DNA from: Clostridia bacterium
GTDB lineage: Bacteria > Bacillota > Clostridia > Peptostreptococcales > Caminicellaceae
Reading direction: 5' to 3'
Length of the DNA: 64,000 nt
Assembly: GCA_022361035.1 (NCBI GenBank)
Contig: JAKSBP010000250.1
Coordinates: 1 to 64,000 of the forward strand
Both the position numbers and the translations under genes were made by a program. The notes beneath the pieces were generated by a model. The model searched no databases. It was not told the origin of the DNA and saw nothing but the letters and a program-made list of their open reading frames with translations. Within the stretch, counting starts at the first letter, position 1, and each line of letters begins with the position of its first letter. Shown one piece after another: positions 7,943-17,166 of this stretch.

Positions 7943-9964
7943 TTGAAAAAGAAATTAATCCTCATTACCTTTGAAGGGATACCCAGGGACAAATATGTCA
8001 AGGACCTAAAAAATTTTTTTGGTGAATATCTAGATATAGAAGGATATAGTATAAAAGAAGGTATAAATCAAATGATTAATGGTGACCTTACACTATTAAC
8101 CTTTTCTGGATTAACTAATATTGCAAAGGAGTACCTTCCCGATGAAATGGAAATAATTTATCTCAGCAGAACCTTTAAAAAGGGAAGCTTTGAGAAGCTA
8201 TATAATTTACCCTATGGAACGAAGGCTATGCTGGTAAATAATAATAAAATCGGGGCTGTAGATACCATATCTCTTTTATATGAAATGGGAGTAAAGCATA
8301 TAGATTTTACCCCTGTATATCCTAATATGGACAATGTACCGGATTTAGAATACGCTGTAACTCCGGGCCAGCTTCGTCATGTTCCAAAAAAGGCCCGGGA
8401 AGTAGTAAATATTGGATGGAGAGTCATTGATATATCTACTTTGATGAATATAATGACTAAGCTGGATATATTAAACGATGAACTAGACCAAAAACTGGAG
8501 AGATATTTAAAAACCATTGTGCCGATTAGTCATGGTCTTCATTTTATCTTCGACAGTACACATAAGATAAAAAATCAATTGAATATCATTTTAGACGTAA
8601 TAGATGATGGGGTTATAGTAATAGATAAGGATTATAGAGCTATACATTGCAATAAATCTGTAGAAAAAATATTAGATGTGGATGAAAAAAGTATCCTAAA
8701 TAGAAACATAAAGGATATTATATATTCTTATCCACCTATAGATAATATACTGGAGAAAGACTATATAGAAAACTGTTTGATAAAGCATTCATCAACCACA
8801 AAAAGTTTAGTGATAACTAAAAGACCTATAAGGGTTGACGATAGAATCTGGGGATTCCTTTTGATTATTAAAGATAGATCAGAGATAGAGAATCTAGAAA
8901 GCCAGTTGAGAAAGCAGCTTATTGACAAAGGATATGTAGCTAAATATAGATTTGATGATATAGTAGGGGTTAGTGAAAATTTAACAAAATGTAAGAATAG
9001 GGCTAAAAAGATAAGCGGAATTGAAGCCCCCCTATTAATTATGGGTGAAAGTGGGACGGGGAAAGAATTATTTGCTCAAGCCATTCATAACAATTCTGAA
9101 AGGAAAAACAAACCCTTTTTAGGAATAAATTGTGCTTCTCTCTCCTCAGACCTGCTGGAGAGTGAACTGTTTGGATATGAGGAGGGTGCATTTACAGGTG
9201 CTCGAAAGGGCGGTAAAAAAGGGCTTTTTGAGCTTGCCCATATGGGAACCCTATTTTTAGATGAGGTTGGAGAGCTTCCCACATATATGCAAGCTAAACT
9301 CCTTAGAGTATTACAGGAAAAAGAGGTTATGAGGATAGGGGGAATAAGAATCATCCCTGTGGATGTTAGAATCATAGCAGCTACAAATAAAAACCTAAAG
9401 AAGTTAGTGAAGGAAGGAAAATTTAGAAAGGACCTATATTATAGGTTAAATGTTTTAACTTTGAATTTACCCCATCTTAGGGAACGAAGGGACGATATTC
9501 CATATTTAATAAAGGATATCTTAGAAAAGCTAGGTGTTGAAAATAAAGAATTAGATAGGGAGCTAAAGGAGATTTTAATAAATCACCATTGGGATGGTAA
9601 TATAAGAGAATTGAGGAATTGTATAGAGTATATGGCATATATGGGGGAAGAGTTACTAACCGTAAAGGATTTGCCTCCGGATTTCTTAGATGAAGTGGAG
9701 GCTTCTAGGGAGGAGTTAAAGGAGAGGATATTTTCCGAATTGCTTTCTGAGGAGAATGAGCTTGCAGTATATATACTGAGGACTTTAAAATATAGACCTG
9801 CTGGAAGAAGAACTGTTTATAAAGAGGCAGTTAAGGATGGATTCAATGTATCGGAGCATAAAATAAGAAAAATTATGAAATTCCTACAGCATAAGGGCCT
9901 TATAACCTATGGAAATGGGAGAGGTGGGGCTAAATTAACGGGGGAAGGAAATGAAATAATTTAA
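7943..9964 (+). CDS. Sigma-54-dependent transcriptional activator with PAS domain
   Basis: This 673-residue protein is an enhancer-binding activator of RNA polymerase-sigma-54. Residues 1-205 form an N-terminal sensory region I cannot assign. A PAS domain spans about 212-312 (DVIDDGVIVIDKDYRAIHCN). The AAA+ domain spans about 338-575, with Walker A GESGTGKE (368-375), the sigma-54 contact loop GAFTGA (415-420) and Walker B GTLFLDE (435-441). The C-terminus, about 600-673, is a helix-turn-helix region. TTG 7943 follows AGGTGGTG. A consensus -24/-12 promoter follows the gene at 10092-10105, so the likely targets are the M20 peptidase and YfcC transporter genes. The signal sensed is unknown. Confidence 0.92.
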   Translation: MKKKLILITFEGIPRDKYVKDLKNFFGEYLDIEGYSIKEGINQMINGDLTLLTFSGLTNIAKEYLPDEMEIIYLSRTFKKGSFEKLYNLPYGTKAMLVNNNKIGAVDTISLLYEMGVKHIDFTPVYPNMDNVPDLEYAVTPGQLRHVPKKAREVVNIGWRVIDISTLMNIMTKLDILNDELDQKLERYLKTIVPISHGLHFIFDSTHKIKNQLNIILDVIDDGVIVIDKDYRAIHCNKSVEKILDVDEKSILNRNIKDIIYSYPPIDNILEKDYIENCLIKHSSTTKSLVITKRPIRVDDRIWGFLLIIKDRSEIENLESQLRKQLIDKGYVAKYRFDDIVGVSENLTKCKNRAKKISGIEAPLLIMGESGTGKELFAQAIHNNSERKNKPFLGINCASLSSDLLESELFGYEEGAFTGARKGGKKGLFELAHMGTLFLDEVGELPTYMQAKLLRVLQEKEVMRIGGIRIIPVDVRIIAATNKNLKKLVKEGKFRKDLYYRLNVLTLNLPHLRERRDDIPYLIKDILEKLGVENKELDRELKEILINHHWDGNIRELRNCIEYMAYMGEELLTVKDLPPDFLDEVEASREELKERIFSELLSEENELAVYILRTLKYRPAGRRTVYKEAVKDGFNVSEHKIRKIMKFLQHKGLITYGNGRGGAKLTGEGNEII

Positions 9965-9980
9965 AAAACAAGTTTAAGGG

Positions 9981-10034
9981 ATGACAAGCGGGAGAGTTTT
10001 GGGTGAAAAAACCCAAAACTCTCCCGCTTGTCAT
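9981..10034. promoter_or_regulatory. Perfect 24-bp inverted repeat, candidate activator site or terminator
   Basis: Arms at 9981-10004 and 10011-10034 are exact reverse complements around a 6-base loop (GAAAAA). No T-run follows on the plus strand, so it is a poor terminator. It lies about 60-110 bases upstream of the -24/-12 promoter, the usual place for a sigma-54 enhancer (UAS). Confidence 0.6.
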
Positions 10035-10090
10035 ATACATATTACGATTATGTAATAATTTCTTCGGCTCCAGGGGTGGGATTGATAGCT

Positions 10091-10106
10091 TGGCATGCAA
10101 ATTGCT
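10091..10106 (+). promoter_or_regulatory. Sigma-54 (-24/-12) promoter
   Basis: TTGGCATGCAAATTGCT matches the consensus TGGCAC-N5-TTGCW. GG is at 10092-10093 and GC at 10104-10105, with exactly 10 bases between. Transcription would start near 10117, ahead of the M20 peptidase start at 10177. Confidence 0.8.
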
Positions 10107-10176
10107 AGTTAAACTATTTAGAGTTGGGAACTGGGAAATAGATGGAGATAAGACAAAAATTAATGGAAAGGAGGGG

Positions 10177-11277
10177 ATGGAAATTACAGAGAAAAAATAT
10201 GTAGAAGAAGTATATAATTATCTTCATTCAATTCCTGAAACAGGTCATAATGAATTCAAAACTTCAAAGTTTATATCAGAGGAATTGAAAAAATTTGGGT
10301 ACGATGTTGTAGAAGGAATTGCCGTTACAGGAATAATTGCAACAATAGACAGTGGGGTTAAGGGACCGATTTTAGCTGTCAGGGCAGATATGGATGCCCT
10401 AGAATATGAAATAGATGGGAAAAAGATTAACATACATTCCTGTGGACATGATGCAAACTCATCTATGGTACTGGCTGCGGCCAAGGAAGTAATTGAAAAA
10501 GGAATATCAAGGGGTAGGGCTGTATTCATATTTCAGCCTGCTGAGGAAATCCTAGGGGGAGCGATAGAAATGGCTAAATCGGGACTTCTTGATGAAGTAG
10601 AAGAAATAGTAGGTATCCATTTAAGGCCAATCCAAGAAGCTAGACTTGGAGAAGCAACTCCGGCATTATGTCATGGTTCTTCTAAAGTAGTTAAGGTAAA
10701 GATAAATGGATTAGCCTCCCATGGTGCAAGGCCACATCTAGGAGTAAATGCCGTAGATGCTGCCGTATTAGCAATTAATGGAATAAATACTATAAGAATA
10801 GACCCAAGGGTTCCCCATTCTGCTAAGGTTGTTAAGATCAATACCTCTGGGAGTGCCCATAATATTATCCCCGATTCAGTTACAATGGTCCTTGACCTGA
10901 GGGCCCAAAAAAATGAGATTATGGAAGAATTAGTAGAAAAGATTAAAGATGCTATTAATGGAAGCGTTCAATCTATAGGAGCAAGGGCAGAAATAGAAGT
11001 TGACGGTGTTCCAGCAGCAGAATACGATGAAGAAATGCTTCGTATTGTAAGGGAAGCGATAAGGGATGTGTTAGGGAGCTCAATAGATGAAATTATTACA
11101 CCTGGTGGAGAAGATTTTCATTTTTATACAGAGATATTAAAGGTAAAATCAGCCTATATAGGATTAGGCTCCGACTTAGTACCTGGACTCCATCATCCTG
11201 AAATGAAATTTAATCTAAAGGCATTAGAATACGGAAAGGAAATACTTAAAAAAGTAGTTTTCAAAAGGCTTGGTTAA
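10177..11277 (+). CDS. M20 family metallopeptidase/amidohydrolase
   Basis: The 366-residue zinc hydrolase belongs to the M20D group (aminoacylase, hippurate hydrolase and IAA-amino-acid hydrolase relatives). Visible motifs are RADMDAL, SCGHDAN (metal ligands), the catalytic and ligand pair in QPAEE, HLRP, and GLASHGARP at the start of the dimerisation insert. It probably deacylates N-acyl amino acids or cleaves dipeptides in the cytoplasm. ATG 10177 is preferred: an in-frame GTG at 10003 lies inside the 24-bp palindrome, and that extension would contain the sigma-54 promoter. AAAGGAGGGG abuts the ATG, a short spacing. It is cotranscribed with the YfcC transporter 32 bases downstream. Confidence 0.88.
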   Translation: MEITEKKYVEEVYNYLHSIPETGHNEFKTSKFISEELKKFGYDVVEGIAVTGIIATIDSGVKGPILAVRADMDALEYEIDGKKINIHSCGHDANSSMVLAAAKEVIEKGISRGRAVFIFQPAEEILGGAIEMAKSGLLDEVEEIVGIHLRPIQEARLGEATPALCHGSSKVVKVKINGLASHGARPHLGVNAVDAAVLAINGINTIRIDPRVPHSAKVVKINTSGSAHNIIPDSVTMVLDLRAQKNEIMEELVEKIKDAINGSVQSIGARAEIEVDGVPAAEYDEEMLRIVREAIRDVLGSSIDEIITPGGEDFHFYTEILKVKSAYIGLGSDLVPGLHHPEMKFNLKALEYGKEILKKVVFKRLG

Positions 11278-11309
11278 CTATTGTATGAATACTTAAAGGA
11301 GGAAGCCAA

Positions 11310-12719
11310 ATGACTAGTTCTAATGGTATAGTAAAGAGGAAAAAAAGATTTAAGGTTCCAAATACCTATACATTGATAATGATGTTTGTTATAATTGCGG
11401 CTATTTTAACCTATATAATACCGGCCGGTGAATATGAAATGATTACCGATGAAGCTACGGGTAAGACCTTGATTAATGCAGACTCATTTAACTTTGTAGA
11501 AAGAAATCCAGTAGGTATAGGAGACTTTCTACTATCTATTCCAAAGGGGATGAATGGAGCAGCAACGATTATCTTCCTTACATTCCTAGTAGGGGGCTTT
11601 TTTCAAATAATTAATGATACGGGAGCTATCGATGCCACAATAAACTCATCAATAAATAAGCTCCAGGATAAGGCCCTATTAGTTATACCCTTTGTAATGG
11701 CATTAATGTCTATTTTAGGAGCGTTGGGAATCGTCGTTAATGCAGTTATTGCATTTATCCCCATTGGGGTGGCATTGGCTAAAAAATTGAAACTAGACCC
11801 TGTTGCAGGTATTTCAATAATGTATATAGGGGCATTTTCTGGAACTACTACAACTCCTATGGGATTCTTTAACACAATATTGGGACAGACCATAGCAGGA
11901 CTTCCAATATTGTCGGGATTTACATTAAGGTCTGTAGTGTGGGCCATAGTCTTTGTTGTATCCGTATGGTATACCATGAGATATGCAAAAAAACTTCAAA
12001 GTGACATTAATAATAGTGTACTAGATGAGATTGAATGGATAGAAAAGTCTGAAACTGCTAAGGAAGTAACGGAGTTTAATTTAAGGCACGCTCTTATTTT
12101 ATTAGTTTTAGTAGCAGGTTTTACAACATATGCCTATGGTTCGTTTAAGCTCAAGTGGAACCTTAATTACTTAAGTGCAATGATGCTGGGAGTTGCACTT
12201 ATCAGTGGCTTGATTGCTAAGATGCATCCAGATGATATGGCTAAATCCTTTATTGCAGGATGTAAGAACATGGTCTACGGGGCACTAGTAATAGGATTTG
12301 CCAAATCTATTACAATACTATTAACAGATGGTAAAATAATTCACTCTATTATTTATTATATGTCCTTACCACTAGCTAGGGTAGCTCCTACCATCTCTGC
12401 AGTCTTAATGTTCTATATAAATTTAATCTTTAACTTCTTCGTACCTTCAGGTTCGGGACAGGCTATGATTGTTATGCCTCTATTAGCTCCTATGGCAGAT
12501 GTTGTTAATGTGACTAGACAGGTTGCTGTTTCTGCCTATCAGTACGGAGATGGCTTTTCCAATACTATAATACCTACATCGGGAGTTATAATGGCTGTTT
12601 TAGGTGTAGCTAAAGTACCCTATGAAAAATGGTTAAAATATATGCTTCCTCTATTTGGAATATGGGTATTGATAGGTACAATAGCAATTGCATTTGCCAG
12701 CATAATAGGATGGTCTTAA
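11310..12719 (+). CDS. YfcC family transporter (ArcD/DcuC-like)
   Basis: This is a 469-residue polytopic membrane protein with about 11-13 hydrophobic segments. The N-terminal FKVPNTYTLIMMFVIIAAI and IIPAGEYEM are hallmark YfcC sequences. The family includes putative basic amino-acid or C4-dicarboxylate carriers. It likely imports the substrate of the adjacent M20 hydrolase or exports a product. AAGGAGG lies before ATG 11310. Expression is probably driven by the sigma-54 promoter at 10091, and a strong terminator follows. The substrate cannot be read from the sequence. Confidence 0.88.
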   Translation: MTSSNGIVKRKKRFKVPNTYTLIMMFVIIAAILTYIIPAGEYEMITDEATGKTLINADSFNFVERNPVGIGDFLLSIPKGMNGAATIIFLTFLVGGFFQIINDTGAIDATINSSINKLQDKALLVIPFVMALMSILGALGIVVNAVIAFIPIGVALAKKLKLDPVAGISIMYIGAFSGTTTTPMGFFNTILGQTIAGLPILSGFTLRSVVWAIVFVVSVWYTMRYAKKLQSDINNSVLDEIEWIEKSETAKEVTEFNLRHALILLVLVAGFTTYAYGSFKLKWNLNYLSAMMLGVALISGLIAKMHPDDMAKSFIAGCKNMVYGALVIGFAKSITILLTDGKIIHSIIYYMSLPLARVAPTISAVLMFYINLIFNFFVPSGSGQAMIVMPLLAPMADVVNVTRQVAVSAYQYGDGFSNTIIPTSGVIMAVLGVAKVPYEKWLKYMLPLFGIWVLIGTIAIAFASIIGWS

Positions 12720-12795
12720 AGCTAAAGCACTATAAGTTAAAACTTGAAGTTATTTTACCCTGGAGGATTTCTCCCTCGGAAGAATTATAAAATAC

Positions 12796-12834
12796 AACAC
12801 AGGATGTTATAAAGGACATCCTGTGTTCTTTTAT
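12796..12834 (+). terminator. Rho-independent terminator of the M20-YfcC operon
   Basis: Perfect 12-bp stem AACACAGGATGT / ACATCCTGTGTT, 8-base loop, tail TCTTTTA. Confidence 0.85.
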
Positions 12835-12847
12835 GGGAATTAATGAA

Positions 12848-13038
12848 TTTGGCTTTATAAAGCCAATCAGACTTCCCTGAAACCCGAATTTCTTCGTTGT
12901 TGCTGAAACCAAGAACCCTTGCGTATTTCTTTATACGCTGCGGCCTCTCGGTTTCAGCACGCCTCGAACTTCAGATTTCGGGGAAGTCTAACATCTTGTA
13001 GACTTTATCTACAATCTGTTTGGCTTTATAAAGCCAAT
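12848..13038. repeat. Structured repeat family A, copy 1, with duplicated flanking palindrome
   Basis: The element is bounded on both sides by identical copies of TTTGGCTTTATAAAGCCAAT (12848-12867 and 13019-13038). The interior folds into a long imperfect hairpin: CAGACTTCCC pairs with GGGAAGTCT, and GTTTCAGC, GCGTAT and their partners form inner stems. On the minus strand the core AGTTCGAGGCGTGCTGAA resembles the cores at 32297 and 49110. No protein-coding gene is present. This and the terminator fill the gap 12720-13180. Confidence 0.65.
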
Positions 13039-13180
13039 GTTATATAATGCAATTATGGACAAAGGACATTAAAGATTATTATCCTTTAAGCTAAAAAAGT
13101 GATAAAATTGTAAAGTGACAATTAACAAAGGGATTATAGACATCTTTGTTATATATAAAAAATAAAGAGGAGAGAGTAAA

Positions 13181-13948
13181 ATGCTTTTTGATTCCCATGC
13201 ACATTTGGATGCTAGAAAATTTGATAATGATAGAGATGATGTAATAAGAAGGGCTAAGGAAAGTGGAGTATCCTACATAATGAATCCAGGGGCGGATTTT
13301 GAAAGCTCTGTTAAATCCGTGGAGCTTGCCAGCAAATATGATATGATTTATGCTGCCGTTGGAGTTCACCCCCACGATGCTAAAACTATGGATGACATGA
13401 TTCTTCAGCTTTTAAAGGGCTTGACAAAAAAGCCAAAGGTTATGGCAGTTGGAGAAATAGGTTTAGATTTTCACTATGACTACTCTCCTAGAGATATTCA
13501 AAGAAAATGTTTTAGGGAGCAGATTGGGCTTGCAAAGGAGGTTAATCTACCGATTATTGTTCATGATAGAAAAGCAAATAATGAAGTTATGAGTATACTC
13601 AGGGAAGAGAAAGCCTTTGATGTAGGAGTTTTGATGCATTGTTATTCTGGGAGTGCAGAACTAGCTAGCCAATATGTGCATAAAGGGGCATATATATCTA
13701 TAGCGGGGCCAGTCACCTTTAAAAGTGCCAGAAAAACTGTAGAAGTAGTAAAGACTGTTCCCCTGGATTATTTAATGATAGAGACTGATTCCCCATACTT
13801 GACTCCCCATCCATATAGGGGTAAGAGAAATGAGTCTAGTTATGTAAAATATGTTGCAGAAAAAATAGCGGAAATCAAGGAGATTTCCTTAGAGGAAGTT
13901 ATAGAGAAAACTACTGAAAATGCTAAAAGATATTTTAAAATAAAATGA
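13181..13948 (+). CDS. tatD: TatD family metal-dependent DNase
   Basis: The 255-residue TIM-barrel hydrolase shows FDSHAHLD at the N-terminus, VGEIGLDFHY, IVHDRKAN, HCYSG and ETDSPYLTP, the metal-binding motifs of TatD/YcfH 3'-5' DNases. It probably acts in DNA repair or nucleic-acid turnover. AGGAGAG lies upstream of ATG 13181. It starts the conserved block tatD-yabE-rnmV-ksgA that normally follows metG in Firmicutes. A MITE-like repeat lies directly after it. Confidence 0.95.
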   Translation: MLFDSHAHLDARKFDNDRDDVIRRAKESGVSYIMNPGADFESSVKSVELASKYDMIYAAVGVHPHDAKTMDDMILQLLKGLTKKPKVMAVGEIGLDFHYDYSPRDIQRKCFREQIGLAKEVNLPIIVHDRKANNEVMSILREEKAFDVGVLMHCYSGSAELASQYVHKGAYISIAGPVTFKSARKTVEVVKTVPLDYLMIETDSPYLTPHPYRGKRNESSYVKYVAEKIAEIKEISLEEVIEKTTENAKRYFKIK

Positions 13949-13950
13949 TA

Positions 13951-14094
13951 TATAGATGAGTGACTTACAAATTTAATAAAGGAAATCAGCCACTGGGGTT
14001 TCCTTTAGAGGGATTTATAGCATAAGCCTAAAGGATTCTCCGTGGCTGCTGGAGTAAGTTAACTTTCTCAATCACTTTTCTACAAATGGTGGGA
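13951..14094. repeat. MITE-like repeat, family B, copy 1 (144 bp)
   Basis: It starts TATAGATGAGTGA and ends with a degenerate inverted terminus (AATCACTTTTCTACA). The interior contains CAGCCACTGGGGTTTCCTTT and AAGGATTCTCCGTGGCTGCT, which pair. Related copies lie at 21209-21493, 31936-32114 and 43691-43869. Confidence 0.75.
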
Positions 14095-14532
14095 ATTAGA
14101 TAGTACAAGGTTTATGTAGAGATTTATTTTTAATCTATTTTCCACCTCAAAATCGTCGAAAGCAGAAAATTTCCCAGGAAATACATAAGATATTAGGGAA
14201 AAATGGCAATAGGTTTATCCATTTCTTAGGCCTCTCCGTATACTCCTTTATTAGAATATATTTAAATAAATATGTCAATAATAGCATAACGTAGATACAT
14301 GGTAGAATAAAAATCTTGTTCATTTGATGCTCTTAATTAAAAAAAATCCCTTTTAAGCCGTAACAAGTTCTAAAAGGAAAACAATGCAATCTTCTACAGT
14401 TTTTCAAAAATAATAAATTATTATAAAAACAACTAAGAGCATAAAATATATTGTTAAATTTGAGGACATAAAATATAGATTCTTTAATATATTATAATTG
14501 TGTGTCTATACTTGCCCATCCACATAATATAT

Positions 14533-14561
14533 TTGACATAGGATTTTATTTATTATAGACT
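14533..14561 (+). promoter_or_regulatory. Possible promoter for the yabE-like gene
   Basis: TTGACA at 14533-14538 and TAGACT at 14556-14561 with a 17-bp spacer. The -10 is poor. Between the MITE-like repeat and this site (14095-14532) I see only AT-rich sequence. Confidence 0.4.
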
Positions 14562-14655
14562 AGTGTGTGCTAGAACCCAGACCCATAAACACTGAAAAAG
14601 GTCTATAAAATATAATATCCTTAAGCCTTAATTTTAAATATAAGGAGGGATACTT

Positions 14656-15705
14656 ATGAAGGAATTTGATAAACTTTTAAACATATTAGGCAGAAAAAGA
14701 AGTATTATAATAATTGTTTCCATATTTTTACTAGCTGTAATCTCAATGGAAACTATATTTAGTAAGGAAATAACAATAAAGGATGAGAAACAGGAAATTA
14801 TAATAGAAACCCTATCTTCAAGAGTTGATGCTGCATTGAAAAAAGCTAAAATCACCCTGAATAAGCATGACAAACTAAATGTCAGTAGGGATGTAAAATT
14901 AAAGGATGGAATGGTTTTAGAAGTAAAAAGAGCATTTGATGTAAAGGTTAACATAGACGGAAAGAGCTTAGATTTATTAACTGCAAACAATAAAGTAGCT
15001 GATGTTTTAGTGGAATATGACATTGAATTAGGAGAAAGGGATAGAACAGAACCGGGCCTTGATGAAGAAGTTGGGCCAAAGGATATAATAGATGTAATTA
15101 GAGTCGAAGAGAAAATAGAGAAGGAAGAAGTTGATATTCCATATAGCTCTATAATAACATATAGCAATAACATGGAAGCAGGGAAGATAAATAAAACCAG
15201 AGAGGGGCAAGATGGTAGGAAAGAAGTTGAATATCGGATTGTCTATGAGAATGGTGTAGAAGCTGTTAGGGAAGTAACAGGTGAAAATATTATAAAAGAG
15301 CCTGTGGATGAATTGATAAATAAGGGATTAGAACAGTATTTTGTAGCTTCTAGGGGACAGCTTGTAAGGTACAAGAAGGCCATTACAATGTCTGCAACTG
15401 CCTACGATCTTTCCGTTGCAAGTACTGGGAAAACTCCAGACCATCCTCAATATGGGATTACCCGCAGTGGAACAAAGGCTAGGCCAGGAGTAGTAGCTGT
15501 AGACCCGAAGGTAATACCCCTAGGATCAAAGCTATATGTAGAATATTTAGATGGCTCTAAGGACTATGGCTTTGCATCTGCCGAGGATACAGGGGGAGCA
15601 ATAAAGGGCAATAAAATTGACCTCTTTATGGAAAGTACAAAGGCTGCACTCAGATTTGGTAGAAGAAATGTAAGAGTTTATATTTTGGAATATGGGAAGA
15701 GGTAA
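14656..15705 (+). CDS. yabE: YabE-like cell-wall protein: DUF348, G5 and 3D domains
   Basis: This 349-residue exported protein has one N-terminal membrane helix (SIIIIVSIFLLAVISM). Two DUF348-like segments follow (about 45-160), then a G5 domain (about 150-230). The C-terminal 3D domain (about 245-345) carries the conserved Asp residues in SAEDTGGAIKGNKIDLF. Such Rpf/Sps-like proteins act on peptidoglycan, often during germination or outgrowth. ATAAGGAGGG precedes ATG 14656. The gene sits between tatD and rnmV as in Bacillus subtilis and is separated from rnmV by only 6 bases. Confidence 0.9.
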   Translation: MKEFDKLLNILGRKRSIIIIVSIFLLAVISMETIFSKEITIKDEKQEIIIETLSSRVDAALKKAKITLNKHDKLNVSRDVKLKDGMVLEVKRAFDVKVNIDGKSLDLLTANNKVADVLVEYDIELGERDRTEPGLDEEVGPKDIIDVIRVEEKIEKEEVDIPYSSIITYSNNMEAGKINKTREGQDGRKEVEYRIVYENGVEAVREVTGENIIKEPVDELINKGLEQYFVASRGQLVRYKKAITMSATAYDLSVASTGKTPDHPQYGITRSGTKARPGVVAVDPKVIPLGSKLYVEYLDGSKDYGFASAEDTGGAIKGNKIDLFMESTKAALRFGRRNVRVYILEYGKR

Positions 15706-15711
15706 CACTTT

Positions 15712-16245
15712 ATGATAATTAAAGAAGTAATAGTTGTAGAAGGAAGAGACGATGTCAATGCTGTTAAAAGGGCAGTTGATGCTGAAATAATTATTACCCA
15801 TGGTTTTGGAATAACTAAGGATACCCTAAAGCGAATTAAATTTGCCAATGAGAGAAAGGGTATAATAATCTTTACAGACCCTGACTTTGCCGGTGAAAGT
15901 ATTAGAAAGACCATTGCGAGGGAAATTAAAGGATGTAAACACGCTTTTTTACCTCGGGAAAAAGCCATTAAGGATGGAGATATAGGTATAGAAAATGCCA
16001 CCCCTGATAGCATTAGGGAAGCCCTTTCCAAGGTAAGAAGTCAAGTTAGCCAAAGGAGAGAGGAATTTAAAAAAATTGATTTAATTATAAATGATTTAGA
16101 AGGTTCATATAATGCCTCAAAGAGAAGGGATGTCTTAGGAAGGATACTTGGCATAGGATATGGAAATTCAAAACAATTTCTAAACAGACTAAATAACTAT
16201 GGAGTTACAAGGGAAGAATTTGAAAATGCTTTGAAAAAATTATAG
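15712..16245 (+). CDS. rnmV: Ribonuclease M5
   Basis: The 177-residue TOPRIM nuclease performs the final maturation of 5S rRNA. Visible motifs are VVEGRDD near residue 9 and FTDPDFAGE near residue 58, the two metal-binding TOPRIM signatures. GKRR-like SKRRDVLGRILGIGYGNSKQ in the C-terminal half is typical of the family. Length is normal. It is tightly coupled to yabE upstream and ksgA 15 bases downstream. Confidence 0.95.
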   Translation: MIIKEVIVVEGRDDVNAVKRAVDAEIIITHGFGITKDTLKRIKFANERKGIIIFTDPDFAGESIRKTIAREIKGCKHAFLPREKAIKDGDIGIENATPDSIREALSKVRSQVSQRREEFKKIDLIINDLEGSYNASKRRDVLGRILGIGYGNSKQFLNRLNNYGVTREEFENALKKL

Positions 16246-16260
16246 TAAAGCGGGGATACA

Positions 16261-17124
16261 ATGGAGAAATTAGCATCATCTAAAAAAACTAAGGAGATTG
16301 TAAAGAAATATGGTTTTCGATTGTCTAAAAAGCTAGGGCAAAATTTTTTAATAGATGAAAACATAATACATAAAATAATTACTGGTGCTGAAATCACTAA
16401 GGATGATATTATAATTGAGGTTGGACCGGGAATAGGAACCCTTACCCAGTATTTGGCTGAGGAAGCAAGTAGGGTTTTAGCTATAGAAATAGATAAAAAA
16501 CTTATCCCCATATTAGAAGAAACCCTTAAGGACTACGACAATATAGAAGTAATTAATAAAAATGTTTTAGATATAAACTTAAAGGAACTGGTTGTAAGCA
16601 AATTTAAAGGACAAAGAGTCAAGGTTGTGGCAAACCTACCCTATTACGTTACAACACCAATCATAATGAAATTTTTAGAAGAAGAGGTTCCTATCAAAGA
16701 TATAGTAGTAATGGTACAAAAGGAGGTTGCCGATAGACTGAAGGCAAAGCCAAGTACTAAGGACTATGGTTCCCTTTCTGTGGCTGTCCAGTACTATTGT
16801 GAGCCTAAAATAGTTACTAGGGTTCCTAAGACAGTATTTATTCCCAATCCAAATGTAGAATCCACAGTAATTCGTTTAAAAGCCTTAGATAATCCACAGG
16901 TTCAAGTAGATGATAAAAAGCTTTTCCACAATGTTGTCAGGGCCTCCTTTGCAAAAAGAAGAAAAACCCTATTAAATTCACTATCCTTTAGTGATTTAGG
17001 ATTAGATAAAGACCAAATTAATAAAATTCTAAAATCCTGCCATATTGACCCGAAGCGAAGGGGAGAAAGTTTAACCATAGAAGAATTTGCTGCAATTGCG
17101 AACAGCATTAGTAGGATATCATAG
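16261..17124 (+). CDS. rsmA: 16S rRNA adenine(1518/1519)-N6-dimethyltransferase
   Basis: The 287-residue protein (KsgA) dimethylates two adjacent adenines near the 3' end of 16S rRNA during small-subunit assembly. It shows KKLGQNFLIDENI, the SAM-binding motif EVGPGIGTLTQYL and the catalytic NLPYYVTTPI. RKKTLLNSL-like RRKTLLNSLSF near the C-terminus is characteristic. It is the last gene of the tatD-yabE-rnmV-ksgA run and is followed by a terminator hairpin. Confidence 0.97.
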   Translation: MEKLASSKKTKEIVKKYGFRLSKKLGQNFLIDENIIHKIITGAEITKDDIIIEVGPGIGTLTQYLAEEASRVLAIEIDKKLIPILEETLKDYDNIEVINKNVLDINLKELVVSKFKGQRVKVVANLPYYVTTPIIMKFLEEEVPIKDIVVMVQKEVADRLKAKPSTKDYGSLSVAVQYYCEPKIVTRVPKTVFIPNPNVESTVIRLKALDNPQVQVDDKKLFHNVVRASFAKRRKTLLNSLSFSDLGLDKDQINKILKSCHIDPKRRGESLTIEEFAAIANSISRIS

Positions 17125-17138
17125 AATCGTATTTTGAG

Positions 17139-17166
17139 CTTAGATTTATCTTTAATCTAAGTTTTT
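17139..17166 (+). terminator. Terminator after rsmA
   Basis: Stem CTTAGATT / AATCTAAG followed by TTTTTCT. The rest of the gap up to 17399 is AT-rich; no further element recognised. Confidence 0.7.

Noticed and set aside
9981-10034. 24-bp palindrome as simple terminator
   Set aside because: No T-run on the plus strand; kept as candidate regulatory site instead.
10003-10176. In-frame GTG extension of the M20 peptidase
   Set aside because: It begins inside the 24-bp palindrome and runs through the sigma-54 promoter; the extra residues do not resemble the family. ATG 10177 fits the family start.
12730-12912. Minus-strand open frame
   Set aside because: Overlaps the terminator and the family A repeat; explained by those elements.
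12960-12985. GTTCGAGG in family A repeat as a tRNA T-loop
   Set aside because: No acceptor stem or anticodon arm can be drawn around it.
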